Under the pieces are notes generated by a model, which was given only the letters and a program-made list of their open reading frames with translations, ran no database searches and was not told the DNA's origin. From Reyranella sp. (GTDB lineage: Bacteria > Pseudomonadota > Alphaproteobacteria > Reyranellales > Reyranellaceae), in NCBI GenBank assembly GCA_019750135.1, contig JAIEOV010000089.1, forward strand, positions 1 through 64,000: DNA of 64,000 nt, written 5' to 3'. Shown piece by piece: positions 37,460-47,101 of the stretch (the first letter of the stretch is position 1; each line of letters opens with the position of its first letter). The position numbers and the translations under genes were made by a program.

Positions 37460-38686
37460 CTAGTTTCCCTTGAGAATCCTTGCCGCGGCGTCGGCGAACA
37501 CCTGGCAACCCAGCACGATGTCGCCGTCCGCCGTATTCTCGGTGAAATGATGCGAAATGCCGCCGATCGACGGCACGAACATCATCGCCGCCGGCAGACG
37601 CTGAGCCAGGATCTGCGCGTCATGGCCCGCACCGGAGGGCATGCGCATGTGGTCGCCGGCGGCATGCTTCTCCGCCGCCTCGTCGAGGGCTTCCTGCAGG
37701 CGCTCTTCCATGGGCGCCGGCATGGTGCGGCTGAGGTTGACGCACTCGATCCCGCACGGGCCGCGCTTGCTGTGCGCCTCGACGATCTCGAGCAGGCAGG
37801 CCTCCAGCCGCTTCAGGACCGCGACGTCGGCATCGCGGAACTGCAGGATCATCTCGGCCTTGCCGGGAATGATGGCGGGCGCGCCGGGCTCGACCGACAT
37901 CTTGCCCACCGTCCATACGCTGCGCGGACCGGCGAGCGCGGGGAAGCGCTCCATCACCTCGTTGTAGAGGCGCATCATGGCGACGCCGGCGTCCTTGCGG
38001 ATCGGCATCGGCGTCGTGCCGGCATGGTTCTGGATGCCGCTGAAGGTCAGGCGATACTGGTAGATGCCGACGATCGCCGTCACCACGCCGATGCGCTTGC
38101 CGGTGTGCTCCAGCACGCCGCCCTGCTCGATGTGCGCCTCGAGGTAGCAACGGTAGCGCCCGTCCTCCAGCTCGATGCGCGGCGTCTTGTCGAGGCCGGC
38201 GGCCTTCAGCGCGTCGCGCATGTGGCTGCCGTCGTCGCGATGGCGGGCAGCATCGATGTCGGCCTCGGTGATGCGGCCGATGAAGCTCTTGGAGCCGATC
38301 ATGCCGCCCCAGTGGCCCTCTTCATCGGCCCACGAGGCGACATCGACGGCGAGATGCGCGGTATCGGGATCCTCCGCGAGCGCGCGCGCGACCTCGAGGC
38401 CGTAGATCACGCCCATCACGCCATCGAGCCAGCCGCCCCGCGGTTGGGTGTCGGTGTGCGAGCCCATCAGCAGTCGCGGCCCGGTCTTGGGACTGCGGCC
38501 GATCACGTTGCCGACGCCGTCGATCACCGGCTCCAGCCCCGCCTCCTTCATCCGTTTGGCGAGCCAGTGCCGGCTCTCGACGTCCTGCGGCGACAGGTGC
38601 GGGCGATGCACGCCGGTCTGGTAGCGGCCGAAATCGGCAATGCGGCGCAGGTCGGCCAGAAGTCGTTCGCCATTGATGCGGGGCAT
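37460..38686 (-). CDS. M20 family Zn-dependent hydrolase (allantoate amidohydrolase/carbamoylase-like)
   Basis: GSHTDTQPRGGWLDGVMGVIYGLEV; DEEGHWGGMIGSKSFIG; HIEQGGVLEHTGKRIGVV. Confidence 0.92.
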   Translation of the reverse strand: MPRINGERLLADLRRIADFGRYQTGVHRPHLSPQDVESRHWLAKRMKEAGLEPVIDGVGNVIGRSPKTGPRLLMGSHTDTQPRGGWLDGVMGVIYGLEVARALAEDPDTAHLAVDVASWADEEGHWGGMIGSKSFIGRITEADIDAARHRDDGSHMRDALKAAGLDKTPRIELEDGRYRCYLEAHIEQGGVLEHTGKRIGVVTAIVGIYQYRLTFSGIQNHAGTTPMPIRKDAGVAMMRLYNEVMERFPALAGPRSVWTVGKMSVEPGAPAIIPGKAEMILQFRDADVAVLKRLEACLLEIVEAHSKRGPCGIECVNLSRTMPAPMEERLQEALDEAAEKHAAGDHMRMPSGAGHDAQILAQRLPAAMMFVPSIGGISHHFTENTADGDIVLGCQVFADAAARILKGN

Positions 38687-38695
38687 GGATAGGCC

Positions 38696-39961
38696 TCAGT
38701 TCAAATGCGCCGCTACCCACGCGGCCGTGGACAGCAGCCGGTCGTCCTCATGACGCAGGCCGACGAGCTGGATGCCGAGCGGCAGGCCGTTGGTCCCGGT
38801 GCCGGCCGGCAGGGTAACACAGGGCGTCCCGGCGAGCGTCCAGATCGAGTTGAAGCGCGGATCGCCGGTGAACTCGACACCGGCCGGCGCCTCGCCCGGT
38901 GCGCTGGGACAAACGAGCACGTCGACCTTGTCGAACAGGGAATCGACATGCGCCTTGAACGCGACCGACTTGCGCTGCGCGGCGACATAGCGCTCCAGGC
39001 TGACCTCGAGGCCACGCTTCAGGCCGGCCATCAGCTCGCCGCTCACCTTGTCGGGATTGCGCAGCCGCTCGTCCGCATAGTTGCGCGCGCTCTCCCAGCC
39101 CGAGATCGCGCCGTGATCGTCGAGGATATCGTTGAACGCGGGTGCGAACGCGACGTCGATCACCGCAGCACCCTTGTCGGCCAGCACGCTCACCGTGGCT
39201 CCCAACAGCTTCTTCGTGTCGGCCGAGGCCTCGTCCCAGATCGGCGTGCGGCAGAAGCCGATGCGCGGCCGCGGAATGCCGCGATCGATCGCGACCGGCG
39301 GCAGCTTCAGCACGGCGCCGCGGAACAGGGCGATGTCGTCCAGCGTGCGCGCCATCAGGCCCAGCGTGTCGAGCGAGTGGCACTGCATCTTGATGCCGAC
39401 GCGGTTGAAGTCGTTGAAGGTCGGCTTGTAGCCGATGACGCCGCAATAGGCCGCCGGCCGGATCACCGAGCCGCCGGTCTGCGTGCCGAAGGCGAGCGGC
39501 ACGTGGCCGTCGGCGACCGCGGCGGCCGAGCCCGACGACGAGCCGCCCGGCGTGTGGCCGGGATTGTGCGGATTGGTGGTCGGTCCGGGATGGCGGTTGG
39601 CGAACTCGGTGGTCACCGTCTTGCCCAGGATCACGGCGTTGGCCGTCCGGCAGAGCGCCACGCAGGCCGCGTCGCCGAACGGGATCTTGCCCTGGAAGAT
39701 CGGCGAGTTGTGCCCGGTCGGCATGTCGTGGGTGTCGATGATGTCCTTCACGCCGATGGGCACGCCGCGCAGGATGCCGTCGCGTATGACGTCGGCCGCC
39801 CGCGCCTGGGCAATGGCGAGGTCGGGATTGAGGAAGGCCCAGGCCTTCACCGTGGGTTCGCGCTCGGCGATGCGATCGAGGCAGTCGCGCGCCAGCTTTT
39901 CCGCGGTGAGCGTGCCGGCCTCGATGCGAGCAACGGCTTCCGTGGCGCTGAGCGGCTTCAC
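38696..39961 (-). CDS. Amidase
   Basis: GVPIGVKDIIDTHDMPTGHNSPI; PGGSSSGSAAAVADGHVPLAFGTQTGGSVIRPAAYCG. Confidence 0.94.
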   Translation of the reverse strand: MKPLSATEAVARIEAGTLTAEKLARDCLDRIAEREPTVKAWAFLNPDLAIAQARAADVIRDGILRGVPIGVKDIIDTHDMPTGHNSPIFQGKIPFGDAACVALCRTANAVILGKTVTTEFANRHPGPTTNPHNPGHTPGGSSSGSAAAVADGHVPLAFGTQTGGSVIRPAAYCGVIGYKPTFNDFNRVGIKMQCHSLDTLGLMARTLDDIALFRGAVLKLPPVAIDRGIPRPRIGFCRTPIWDEASADTKKLLGATVSVLADKGAAVIDVAFAPAFNDILDDHGAISGWESARNYADERLRNPDKVSGELMAGLKRGLEVSLERYVAAQRKSVAFKAHVDSLFDKVDVLVCPSAPGEAPAGVEFTGDPRFNSIWTLAGTPCVTLPAGTGTNGLPLGIQLVGLRHEDDRLLSTAAWVAAHLN

Positions 39962-41235
39962 AGCGCGCTCCTCACCCAGCCGGCGATGTCGAGCAGGGTC
40001 GTGTCCTCATGTTGTCGGCCGACGAGTTGGATGCCGACCGGCAGACCCGTCGGTCCCTTGGTGAACGGCAAGGTCACGCAGGGCATCCAGAGATAGGTCC
40101 ACAGCAGGTTGAACGTCGCCTTCCCGGTGCTGTGCAGGCCGACCGGCGCCTCGCCCAGCGCCGGCGCGGTCAGGATGACGTCGAAGTCGCTGAACAGAGC
40201 GTCCACGGCGGCACGGCACTTCTCGCCGAGCTTGCGGGCGGCGACCCAGGTCGCATAGTCGATCGCAGCACCAGCGGCGAGCTTGTCCTTCTTCAGGCTC
40301 TCGCTCAGCAGCTCGGGAAAGCGCCGCGCCTCGTCGGCATGGGCGCGCGGGCCGTCGAAGGCGCTGAGCGTCTGCTGGCCCTCGGTCATGTCGCGGACCG
40401 GCGCCGGCAGATCGATCTCGGAGACCTGCGCGCCCGCCTTGGCGAGCAGAGCCGCCGCATCGCTCACCGCCTTGGTGCCCTCGGCCGACAACTCTGCCTT
40501 GTGATGGGTGAAGCACACGGCGACGCGCGGCGGCTTGTCGAGCCTGGCGATCGGCCGGTAGGGCATGGCCATCAGCGCAGCGCGGAACAGGGCGATATCC
40601 TCGATCGTGCGGGCATAGGCGCCGATGGTGTCCAGCCATTCGGTGTTCGCCTTCATGCCGGCGGGCGCGAAATGACCGTAGCTCGGCTTGTAGGCGACGA
40701 CGCCGCAGAACGCGCCGGGCCGAATCACCGAGCCGCCGGTCTGCGTGCCGGTCGCTAGCACGACCTGGAAGTCGGCGACGGCCGCCGCCGAGCCCGACGA
40801 GGAGCCGCCCGGCGTGTGCGCAGGGTTGTGCGGGTTCTTGGTCACGCCGGGATGGCGATTGGCGAACTCCGTGGTCACCGTCTTGCCGAGCAGGATCGCG
40901 CCCTCGTTCTTGGCCAGCGCGATGGTGGCGGCATCGGCCAGCGGCTGATGCGTCTTGTAGATCGGCGAGCCGTAGGTCGTGGGCTGATCGCCGGAATCGA
41001 TGATGTCCTTCACGCCCATCGGGATGCCGTGCAGCAGGCCCTGGCGTGGTCCGCGATCGAGCACTCTGGCGCGTGCCAGGGCAGCGTCGCGTGCGAGATG
41101 CGACCAGGCGAGGACATCGGCGTCGCGTTGGTCGATGCGCTCGAGATGGGAGCGCACGATCGCCTCGGCGGTCACCGTCCCGCCCTCCAGTCGTTGCGCG
41201 AGCTCGGTGGCGCTTAGCGTGTTCGGTGCAGTCAT
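39958..41235 (-). CDS. Amidase (tandem paralogue)
   Basis: GIPMGVKDIIDSGDQPTTYGSPI; PGGSSSGSAAAVADFQVVLATGTQTGGSVIRPGAFCG. Confidence 0.94.
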   Translation of the reverse strand: MTAPNTLSATELAQRLEGGTVTAEAIVRSHLERIDQRDADVLAWSHLARDAALARARVLDRGPRQGLLHGIPMGVKDIIDSGDQPTTYGSPIYKTHQPLADAATIALAKNEGAILLGKTVTTEFANRHPGVTKNPHNPAHTPGGSSSGSAAAVADFQVVLATGTQTGGSVIRPGAFCGVVAYKPSYGHFAPAGMKANTEWLDTIGAYARTIEDIALFRAALMAMPYRPIARLDKPPRVAVCFTHHKAELSAEGTKAVSDAAALLAKAGAQVSEIDLPAPVRDMTEGQQTLSAFDGPRAHADEARRFPELLSESLKKDKLAAGAAIDYATWVAARKLGEKCRAAVDALFSDFDVILTAPALGEAPVGLHSTGKATFNLLWTYLWMPCVTLPFTKGPTGLPVGIQLVGRQHEDTTLLDIAGWVRSAL

Positions 41236-41311
41236 GGTTGGTGATGGAACAGCAAGATACATGCCGCGTCCATGGCCCCGTCCACGCTGGCGCGCTTCAT
41301 GCTTCGTGTAA

Positions 41312-41332
41312 CGGAACTTTTTGGAGGTTCCG
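41312..41332 (+). promoter_or_regulatory. Hairpin CGGAAC-tttttggag-GTTCCG around the ribosome binding site
   Basis: 6-bp dyad with GGAG in the loop, just before ATG 41334. Confidence 0.4.
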
Positions 41333-41333
41333 C

Positions 41334-42932
41334 ATGCTCACGCGTCGTGCCGCCCTGCTTGCCAGCGCCGCCCTGCCCTTCGCCCGCGCTGCCCAGGCAC
41401 AGCAGCCTTCCACTCTGCGCATCGCCATGACGCTGGCTGACATTCCCGTCACCGACGGCGCGCCCGACCAGGGCACCGAAGGCATCCGCTTCATGGGCTA
41501 CACGCTCTACGATCCGCTGGTGGCGTGGGACCTGTCGTCGGCTACCGAGCCTGCCAAGCTGGTGCCGGGCCTGGCCACCAAGTGGTACCAGGATTCCGCC
41601 GATCCGACGAAATGGATCTTCGAGCTGCGCCAGGGCGTGAAGTTCCATCACGGCGCGCCGTTCACCGCCGACGACGTCATCTTCAGCCTGGACCGCACCT
41701 TGAACGACAAGTCGCCGGTCTTCGATCGGCTGGGCCGCAGCGTGCTGATCGCGGCGGTGTGGCCGCTCGTCGGCTATCGCAAGATCGACGACTACAAGGT
41801 CGAGCTGCAGACCAACGGCGTCGATACGATCATGCCGTCGCTGCTCAACCGCTTCATGATCGCGAGCGCCGACAATTTCGAGAAGGTCGGCCGCGACTGG
41901 CAGGCCTATCGCAAGTCGCCCTCGGGCACCGGCCCATGGAAGATGAAGGCCTGGTCGCCGCGCGAGCGCGCCGAGCTCGAGCGCAACACCGGCTACTGGA
42001 ACAAGGATCGCGTCCCCAAGAGCGAGCGCATGGTGCTGCTGCCGATCCCCGACGTCTCGACGCGCTCGGCCGCGCTGCTGTCGGGGCGCGTCGACTGGAT
42101 CGAGGCGCCGGCGCCCGATTCGCTCGACAAGCTCAAGGCCGCGGGCTGCAAGATCGAGACCAACGCCATCCCGCACATGTGGCCCTATACGCTCAGCATG
42201 CTGCCCGGCGCGCCAACGGCCGACATCCGCGTGCGCAAGGCGATGAACCTCGCCATCGACCGCAACGCCATCGTCAAGGTGCTGAACGGGCTCGCCATCC
42301 CCGCCGTCGGCTGCGTGCCGCCCGATCACCCCTGGTTCGGCACGCCCTCCTTCAAGATCAAGTACGATCCGGCCGAGGCCAAGAAGCTTCTGGCCGAAGC
42401 GGGCTACGGGCCGTCGAAGAAGCTCAAGACCAAGATCGCGATATCGACCTCGGGCTCGGGACAGATGTATCCCCTGATCATGAACGAGGCGATCCAGCAG
42501 CAATGGGCCGAGGTCGGCATCGACGTCGAGTTCCAGGTGATGGACTGGAATGCGCTGCTCAACACCATGCGCCAGGGTGCCAAGTCGCCGGAAGGCCAGC
42601 AGTTCGGCGCCATCAACGTGAGCTGGAACACGATGGACCCACACAACGCCTTCATGCGTTTCGTCGACAGCCAGCAGGTCCCGCCCAAGGGCTCGAACTG
42701 GGGCTACATCAACGATCCGGAGTTCGACCGGCTCGCCAAGGAGGCACGCAGCACGTCGGATCCCGCCGAGCTCGACAAGGTGCTGGCAAAGATCAACACC
42801 AAGATGGTCGACGACGCAGTGTTCGTCTGGGTGGTCCACGACGTGTGGCCCAACGCGATCTCGAGCAAGGTGAAGGGCTACGTCCACCCCAAGAGCTGGT
42901 ACGTCGACTTCTCGCCGGTGACGGTGGGCTAA
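41334..42932 (+). CDS. Peptide/nickel-type (DppA/SBP_bac_5) ABC substrate-binding protein
   Basis: Signal peptide; FELRQGVKFHHGAPFTADDVIFSLDRTL. Confidence 0.93.
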   Translation: MLTRRAALLASAALPFARAAQAQQPSTLRIAMTLADIPVTDGAPDQGTEGIRFMGYTLYDPLVAWDLSSATEPAKLVPGLATKWYQDSADPTKWIFELRQGVKFHHGAPFTADDVIFSLDRTLNDKSPVFDRLGRSVLIAAVWPLVGYRKIDDYKVELQTNGVDTIMPSLLNRFMIASADNFEKVGRDWQAYRKSPSGTGPWKMKAWSPRERAELERNTGYWNKDRVPKSERMVLLPIPDVSTRSAALLSGRVDWIEAPAPDSLDKLKAAGCKIETNAIPHMWPYTLSMLPGAPTADIRVRKAMNLAIDRNAIVKVLNGLAIPAVGCVPPDHPWFGTPSFKIKYDPAEAKKLLAEAGYGPSKKLKTKIAISTSGSGQMYPLIMNEAIQQQWAEVGIDVEFQVMDWNALLNTMRQGAKSPEGQQFGAINVSWNTMDPHNAFMRFVDSQQVPPKGSNWGYINDPEFDRLAKEARSTSDPAELDKVLAKINTKMVDDAVFVWVVHDVWPNAISSKVKGYVHPKSWYVDFSPVTVG

Positions 42933-44303
42933 TCACTTCTGATACTGCTCGAACAGCTGCTTGATCCGTTTGGTCGCTTCGTCGGTGGCCTGTTCCGGGG
43001 TCATGTTGCGCTGCGTGATGTTGGCCTCCGCCTGTGGCCAGACCTGTTCGGATAGCACGGCCGAATAAGCCGGGTTGTAGGACATCCACCACGGCACGGT
43101 CGGCTTGGTCAGTCCCATATCCACGGCAACCTGGCGGTGCGGGTCCTTCGGATCGGTCCAGTACGGGTCGTTCTTCACGATGGAGGCCATCACCGGCAGA
43201 TAGCGGGCGCGGGTTTCCTTCAGATAGGCGTTCAGGTTTGCCGGCTGGATGAAATCGCGCAGCAACGCCTTGGCGGCGTCCACGTTCTTTGCGCCTTTGG
43301 GGATGATGGTAGGAGCAATCGCCAGCACGCTCGGCACCGGCTTTCCGTCGTTGCCCAGGGGGACGCCGGTGGTAATGATCTCCTTGTAGTAAAGATCGGG
43401 CTTGTCCATCTGCGCCGCGGCGATGGAGATGGTGGCGTTGGGCGTCATCACGATCTGTTTGGCAAAGAAGGCGTTGTTGTTGTCGACATCGCCCCAGTTG
43501 ATCGCACCCGGCGGCACATATCCTTTCTTGAACGGCGTCGTCAGCCTCTCCAGCGTCGTGATCGCCGCCTTGCGCACGGCGGGGTCGTCGATATTCAGCT
43601 TGCCATCCGGCAAGACGATGCCGACGCCGCCATAGCTGACCAGGAACTGGTGAAACAGATTGCCGGCATCCGCCTCCTTCGCCGCCATCGAATAGCCGAG
43701 GCCGAAAATCCGCTTGCCCTTGGAGCGCAGCTTGTCCTGCACGGTCTGGAAGAAATCGTAGAACTTGTCCTGCGTGCCCGGCACATCGGTCGCGGCAAAG
43801 CCGGCGTCCTGCAGCAACGGCAGCCAGTGCGAATTCATCAACGAGGAGGCTTTGGTCGGCACGCCGTAGTACGAAGATTTCTTTTGCTTGGCGTTATAGA
43901 GGCGCGCGCTGATCAGCGCGGTTTCCGTGAACTCGGCCTTCTGCGATTCCACGACATCGGACACATCCTCCAACTGATCATTCCAGGCCGCGCGCGGCAC
44001 CAGGAAGCGGTCGCCGGTGACGGTGTGCACCGCATCCGGCACGTCGCCCACCTGCATGCCGGCGATCAGCTTGGTGATCACGTCCGGCCCGTTCATGATG
44101 GTCAGATTGACCTTGGTGTTGTGCTTCTTTTCCCAGTCGGCCATCCAGGCGATCACGGCATCGTTCTCGGCCTTGTAGAAGCCCTGGGTCCACCACACCG
44201 TGAGTTCTCCGGCCGCCCTGGCGCGGCGCGGCATCACGCCCGCCCCCGCCGTGACCGCTGCCGCCACGCCAACCAATGTCCGACGCCGTGTAACGCGCTT
44301 CAT
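42933..44303 (-). CDS. Extracellular sugar-type (SBP_bac_1) ABC substrate-binding protein
   Basis: Signal MKRVTRRRTLVGVAAAVTAGAGVMPRRARA; LTVWWTQGFYKAENDAVIAWMADWEKKHN. Confidence 0.9.
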   Translation of the reverse strand: MKRVTRRRTLVGVAAAVTAGAGVMPRRARAAGELTVWWTQGFYKAENDAVIAWMADWEKKHNTKVNLTIMNGPDVITKLIAGMQVGDVPDAVHTVTGDRFLVPRAAWNDQLEDVSDVVESQKAEFTETALISARLYNAKQKKSSYYGVPTKASSLMNSHWLPLLQDAGFAATDVPGTQDKFYDFFQTVQDKLRSKGKRIFGLGYSMAAKEADAGNLFHQFLVSYGGVGIVLPDGKLNIDDPAVRKAAITTLERLTTPFKKGYVPPGAINWGDVDNNNAFFAKQIVMTPNATISIAAAQMDKPDLYYKEIITTGVPLGNDGKPVPSVLAIAPTIIPKGAKNVDAAKALLRDFIQPANLNAYLKETRARYLPVMASIVKNDPYWTDPKDPHRQVAVDMGLTKPTVPWWMSYNPAYSAVLSEQVWPQAEANITQRNMTPEQATDEATKRIKQLFEQYQK

Positions 44304-44335
44304 GTTGTTTCCTCCCTAGACGCCAATCCCCCCGC

Positions 44336-45199
44336 TCAACCCTTCACGCCCCCCATGGTCAGACCGCCATGCATCTTGCGGCGGACACCGTAGTAGATCA
44401 GCAAGGGCGGTATGGCGTAGATGATCGCCGCCGCCATCAGGTAATTCCAGGGCGCCTCGTCCCCGACCAGGAACTTGCCGAGCGCCACCGGCACGGTGAC
44501 GACCTTGCCGCCCGACAGCAGCAGGAACGCATAGAGGTATTCGTTCCACGACAGCAGCAGCGCATAGGTCCCGATCGCCACCAGGGCGGGAGCCATCAGC
44601 GGCAGGTAGATGCGGAAGAAGATCTGCGGCGGCGAGGCGCCGTCGATGCGCGCCGCCTCATCCAGCTCGAACGGGATCGAGGCGCTGTATTGCTGGAAAA
44701 TGAAGATCGCATAGGGCGTCGCGAAGGTCACTTGAACCGCGATCACCGCGATCGGATTGTTGGTCAGGCCGTATTTTCCCATGATGCCGTAGAAGGGAAT
44801 GGCCAGGAACGACATCGGGATGACGTAGGTCAGCAGCGCCGCATTGGTCAGCATCCAGCCGTTGCGGATGCGCATCCGGCTGATGGTGAAGCTGGTCAGT
44901 GTCCCGATGGCCAGGGTCAGGAACGCGACGACGATGCCGATGTAGAAGCTGTTGCCCATCTGATTCCAGAAGGTCTCGAGCAGCCAGTAGGCCTGGTGGA
45001 TCACGATGCTGAAGGCATGCGGGCTGGGCGCGACCGGGAATACGGAAGTGCTGAGCACTTCCTCCTTGTCCTGCATGGACACGCGGACGATGTTGTAGAT
45101 CGGCAGCAGCGTCCAAAGCAGCAGCACCGCCGACAGCAGCCACACGCCGATGCTGCTGCCAATGCCGGTGAGCCCGCGGGCCCGGCGCTGCGCGCTCAT
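44336..45199 (-). CDS. Carbohydrate ABC transporter permease (MalG-like)
   Basis: ELDEAARIDGASPPQIFFRIYLPLMAPALVA EAA loop. Confidence 0.93.
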   Translation of the reverse strand: MSAQRRARGLTGIGSSIGVWLLSAVLLLWTLLPIYNIVRVSMQDKEEVLSTSVFPVAPSPHAFSIVIHQAYWLLETFWNQMGNSFYIGIVVAFLTLAIGTLTSFTISRMRIRNGWMLTNAALLTYVIPMSFLAIPFYGIMGKYGLTNNPIAVIAVQVTFATPYAIFIFQQYSASIPFELDEAARIDGASPPQIFFRIYLPLMAPALVAIGTYALLLSWNEYLYAFLLLSGGKVVTVPVALGKFLVGDEAPWNYLMAAAIIYAIPPLLIYYGVRRKMHGGLTMGGVKG

Positions 45200-46116
45200 A
45201 TCGTCACCTCGCTGCGCCGCAACTGGCGCATCAGCAGGACCACCAACGGGATCAGCAAGGGCAGCGCCGTCAGCACCGTCGCCATGCCCAGGCCGGGATC
45301 GCCCAGTTCGAAGGCGTTGCGGATGCCGAGCGTCGCGAGCACATGCGTCGACAGCGCCGGCCCGCCGCCGGAGATGAAGCGCACGGCATTGAAGTCGCCC
45401 AGCGCCCAGATGGTGGAGAGCATGGTGCAGACCAGGTACATGCCGGCCATCAGCGGCAGGGTCACGTGGGTGAACTTCTGGATCGGGCTCGCGCCGTCGA
45501 CATCGGCCGCCTCATACAGCTCGAGCGAGATGGCCATGCGGCCGGCGAGGAAGATCAGGGTCCAGAAGGGCAGCCATTTCCAGATATGGCCATAGATGAC
45601 CGACCCCAGCGCGAGGTAGTGGCTGTCGAGCCAGGGCGGCCCATCGACCTGCGCCATGTGCCAGATGATGTTGTTGATCAGCCCCCACTGCCCGTTCAGC
45701 ATCCAGTTGATGCTGAGGTAGCTCGGCAGCGCCGGTATCGCCCAGGGCAGCATGAAGATCAGCAGCAGGACCTTCGTCCACCAGCCCTTGCGCATGAAGA
45801 AGCCGGAGAGCAGCAGCGCCAACAGCAATTTCAGGTTCACGCCGAACAGCAGGTAGAGCAGCGTGTTCACCACCGTACGGGGATAGACCGGATCCTCGAA
45901 CAGGGCGCGATAACTGGCCGGATCGCTGCCCAGCCACAGCCCGTAGCCGATCGGGTAGATCACGAAGGCGACGAACACCGCGACGTAGGGAGTGACGAAG
46001 GCCAGCGCCCACAGCTTGTCGGCGGCAAAGATGCCTCGTCGCCGCGCCAAGGGCGCGGCGAGGGGCGCGGTCCTCGTGGCCGCGGCCGGGCTGTCGATCG
46101 GGGTCGTAACCGCCAT
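45196..46116 (-). CDS. Sugar ABC transporter permease (MalF-like)
   Basis: ELYEAADVDGASPIQKFTHVTLPLMAGMYLV EAA loop; 4-nt overlap with the MalG-like gene. Confidence 0.92.
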   Translation of the reverse strand: MAVTTPIDSPAAATRTAPLAAPLARRRGIFAADKLWALAFVTPYVAVFVAFVIYPIGYGLWLGSDPASYRALFEDPVYPRTVVNTLLYLLFGVNLKLLLALLLSGFFMRKGWWTKVLLLIFMLPWAIPALPSYLSINWMLNGQWGLINNIIWHMAQVDGPPWLDSHYLALGSVIYGHIWKWLPFWTLIFLAGRMAISLELYEAADVDGASPIQKFTHVTLPLMAGMYLVCTMLSTIWALGDFNAVRFISGGGPALSTHVLATLGIRNAFELGDPGLGMATVLTALPLLIPLVVLLMRQLRRSEVTI

Positions 46117-46222
46117 CGTCGACTCCTTCCCAGTGGCCCCGCGTTCTGGCGCGCGGTGGCATTTCTGACAGTGAGTGTGGCAATTTGCCCAGTGCGACAC
46201 AACCCGTCTTGCGCGGGGATAC

Positions 46223-47101
46223 CTATCGCCTCTGGGACCAGCCGATATAGAGCCCGGCGCCGACGATGATGGCGGCGCCGACCCAACCCAGCACGTCGGG
46301 GAAGTTGCCGAAGAACAGGTAGCCCACGACGACCGAACCCAGGAGCTGCATGTACTGGAACGGCGTCACGATGTTGGCGGGCGCATAGTGCAGGGCGCGC
46401 GCCACGCAGTAGTGGCCGAGCGCGCCCAGGACGCCGAGACTGCAGAAATAGGCGATGTCGCGAAACGATTCCGGCGTCTTCCAGACGAACGGCAGGACGA
46501 ACATCAGGCCGAAGGCGCCGACGATCGAGCTGTAGATCGCCGACGTCTCGGGCGAATCGGTGCCGGCGATGCGCCGCGTCAGGATCTGGTAGAGCGCATA
46601 GCAGGTGGCGCTCAGCACGACGCCGAGCGAGGCCCACTGGAAGAGCTCGGTGCCCGGACGGATCACGATCAGCACGCCGACGAAACCCACGCCCAGCGCC
46701 ACCAACCGGCCGACTGTCGTGCGCTCGCCGAGCATCGGCCAGGCGAGCAGCGCCACGACCAGCGGTGCGGTCAGGCTGATCGAGGCCGCCTTGGCGATCG
46801 GGATGGTGATGATGGCGAAGAAGAACGACAGGTTCGACGTCATCAGCAGCGCCGAGCGCAGGATCTGCGTGCCGAGCCGCTGCGTGCGCAGCATGGCGAG
46901 CCCGAAGCGCGGCACGAAGGCTGCCAGCATGAACAGGATGTGGCCGAAGGCCCGGGCCCACGACACCTGCAGGGAGTCGTAGCCGCTCTCGCCCAGAAAC
47001 TTGGCGAAGCCGTTCATCACCGGGAACAGGATGCCGGCGCCGCAGATGAACAGAATGCCGGTCAGGATGTGTTGCTGACCGACGATCGTCTTGTCGTTCA
47101 A
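46223..47101 (-). CDS. DMT superfamily (EamA) transporter, probable TTG start
   Basis: GILFICGAGILFPVMNGFAKFLGES; two EamA halves. Confidence 0.85.
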   Translation of the reverse strand: MNDKTIVGQQHILTGILFICGAGILFPVMNGFAKFLGESGYDSLQVSWARAFGHILFMLAAFVPRFGLAMLRTQRLGTQILRSALLMTSNLSFFFAIITIPIAKAASISLTAPLVVALLAWPMLGERTTVGRLVALGVGFVGVLIVIRPGTELFQWASLGVVLSATCYALYQILTRRIAGTDSPETSAIYSSIVGAFGLMFVLPFVWKTPESFRDIAYFCSLGVLGALGHYCVARALHYAPANIVTPFQYMQLLGSVVVGYLFFGNFPDVLGWVGAAIIVGAGLYIGWSQRR

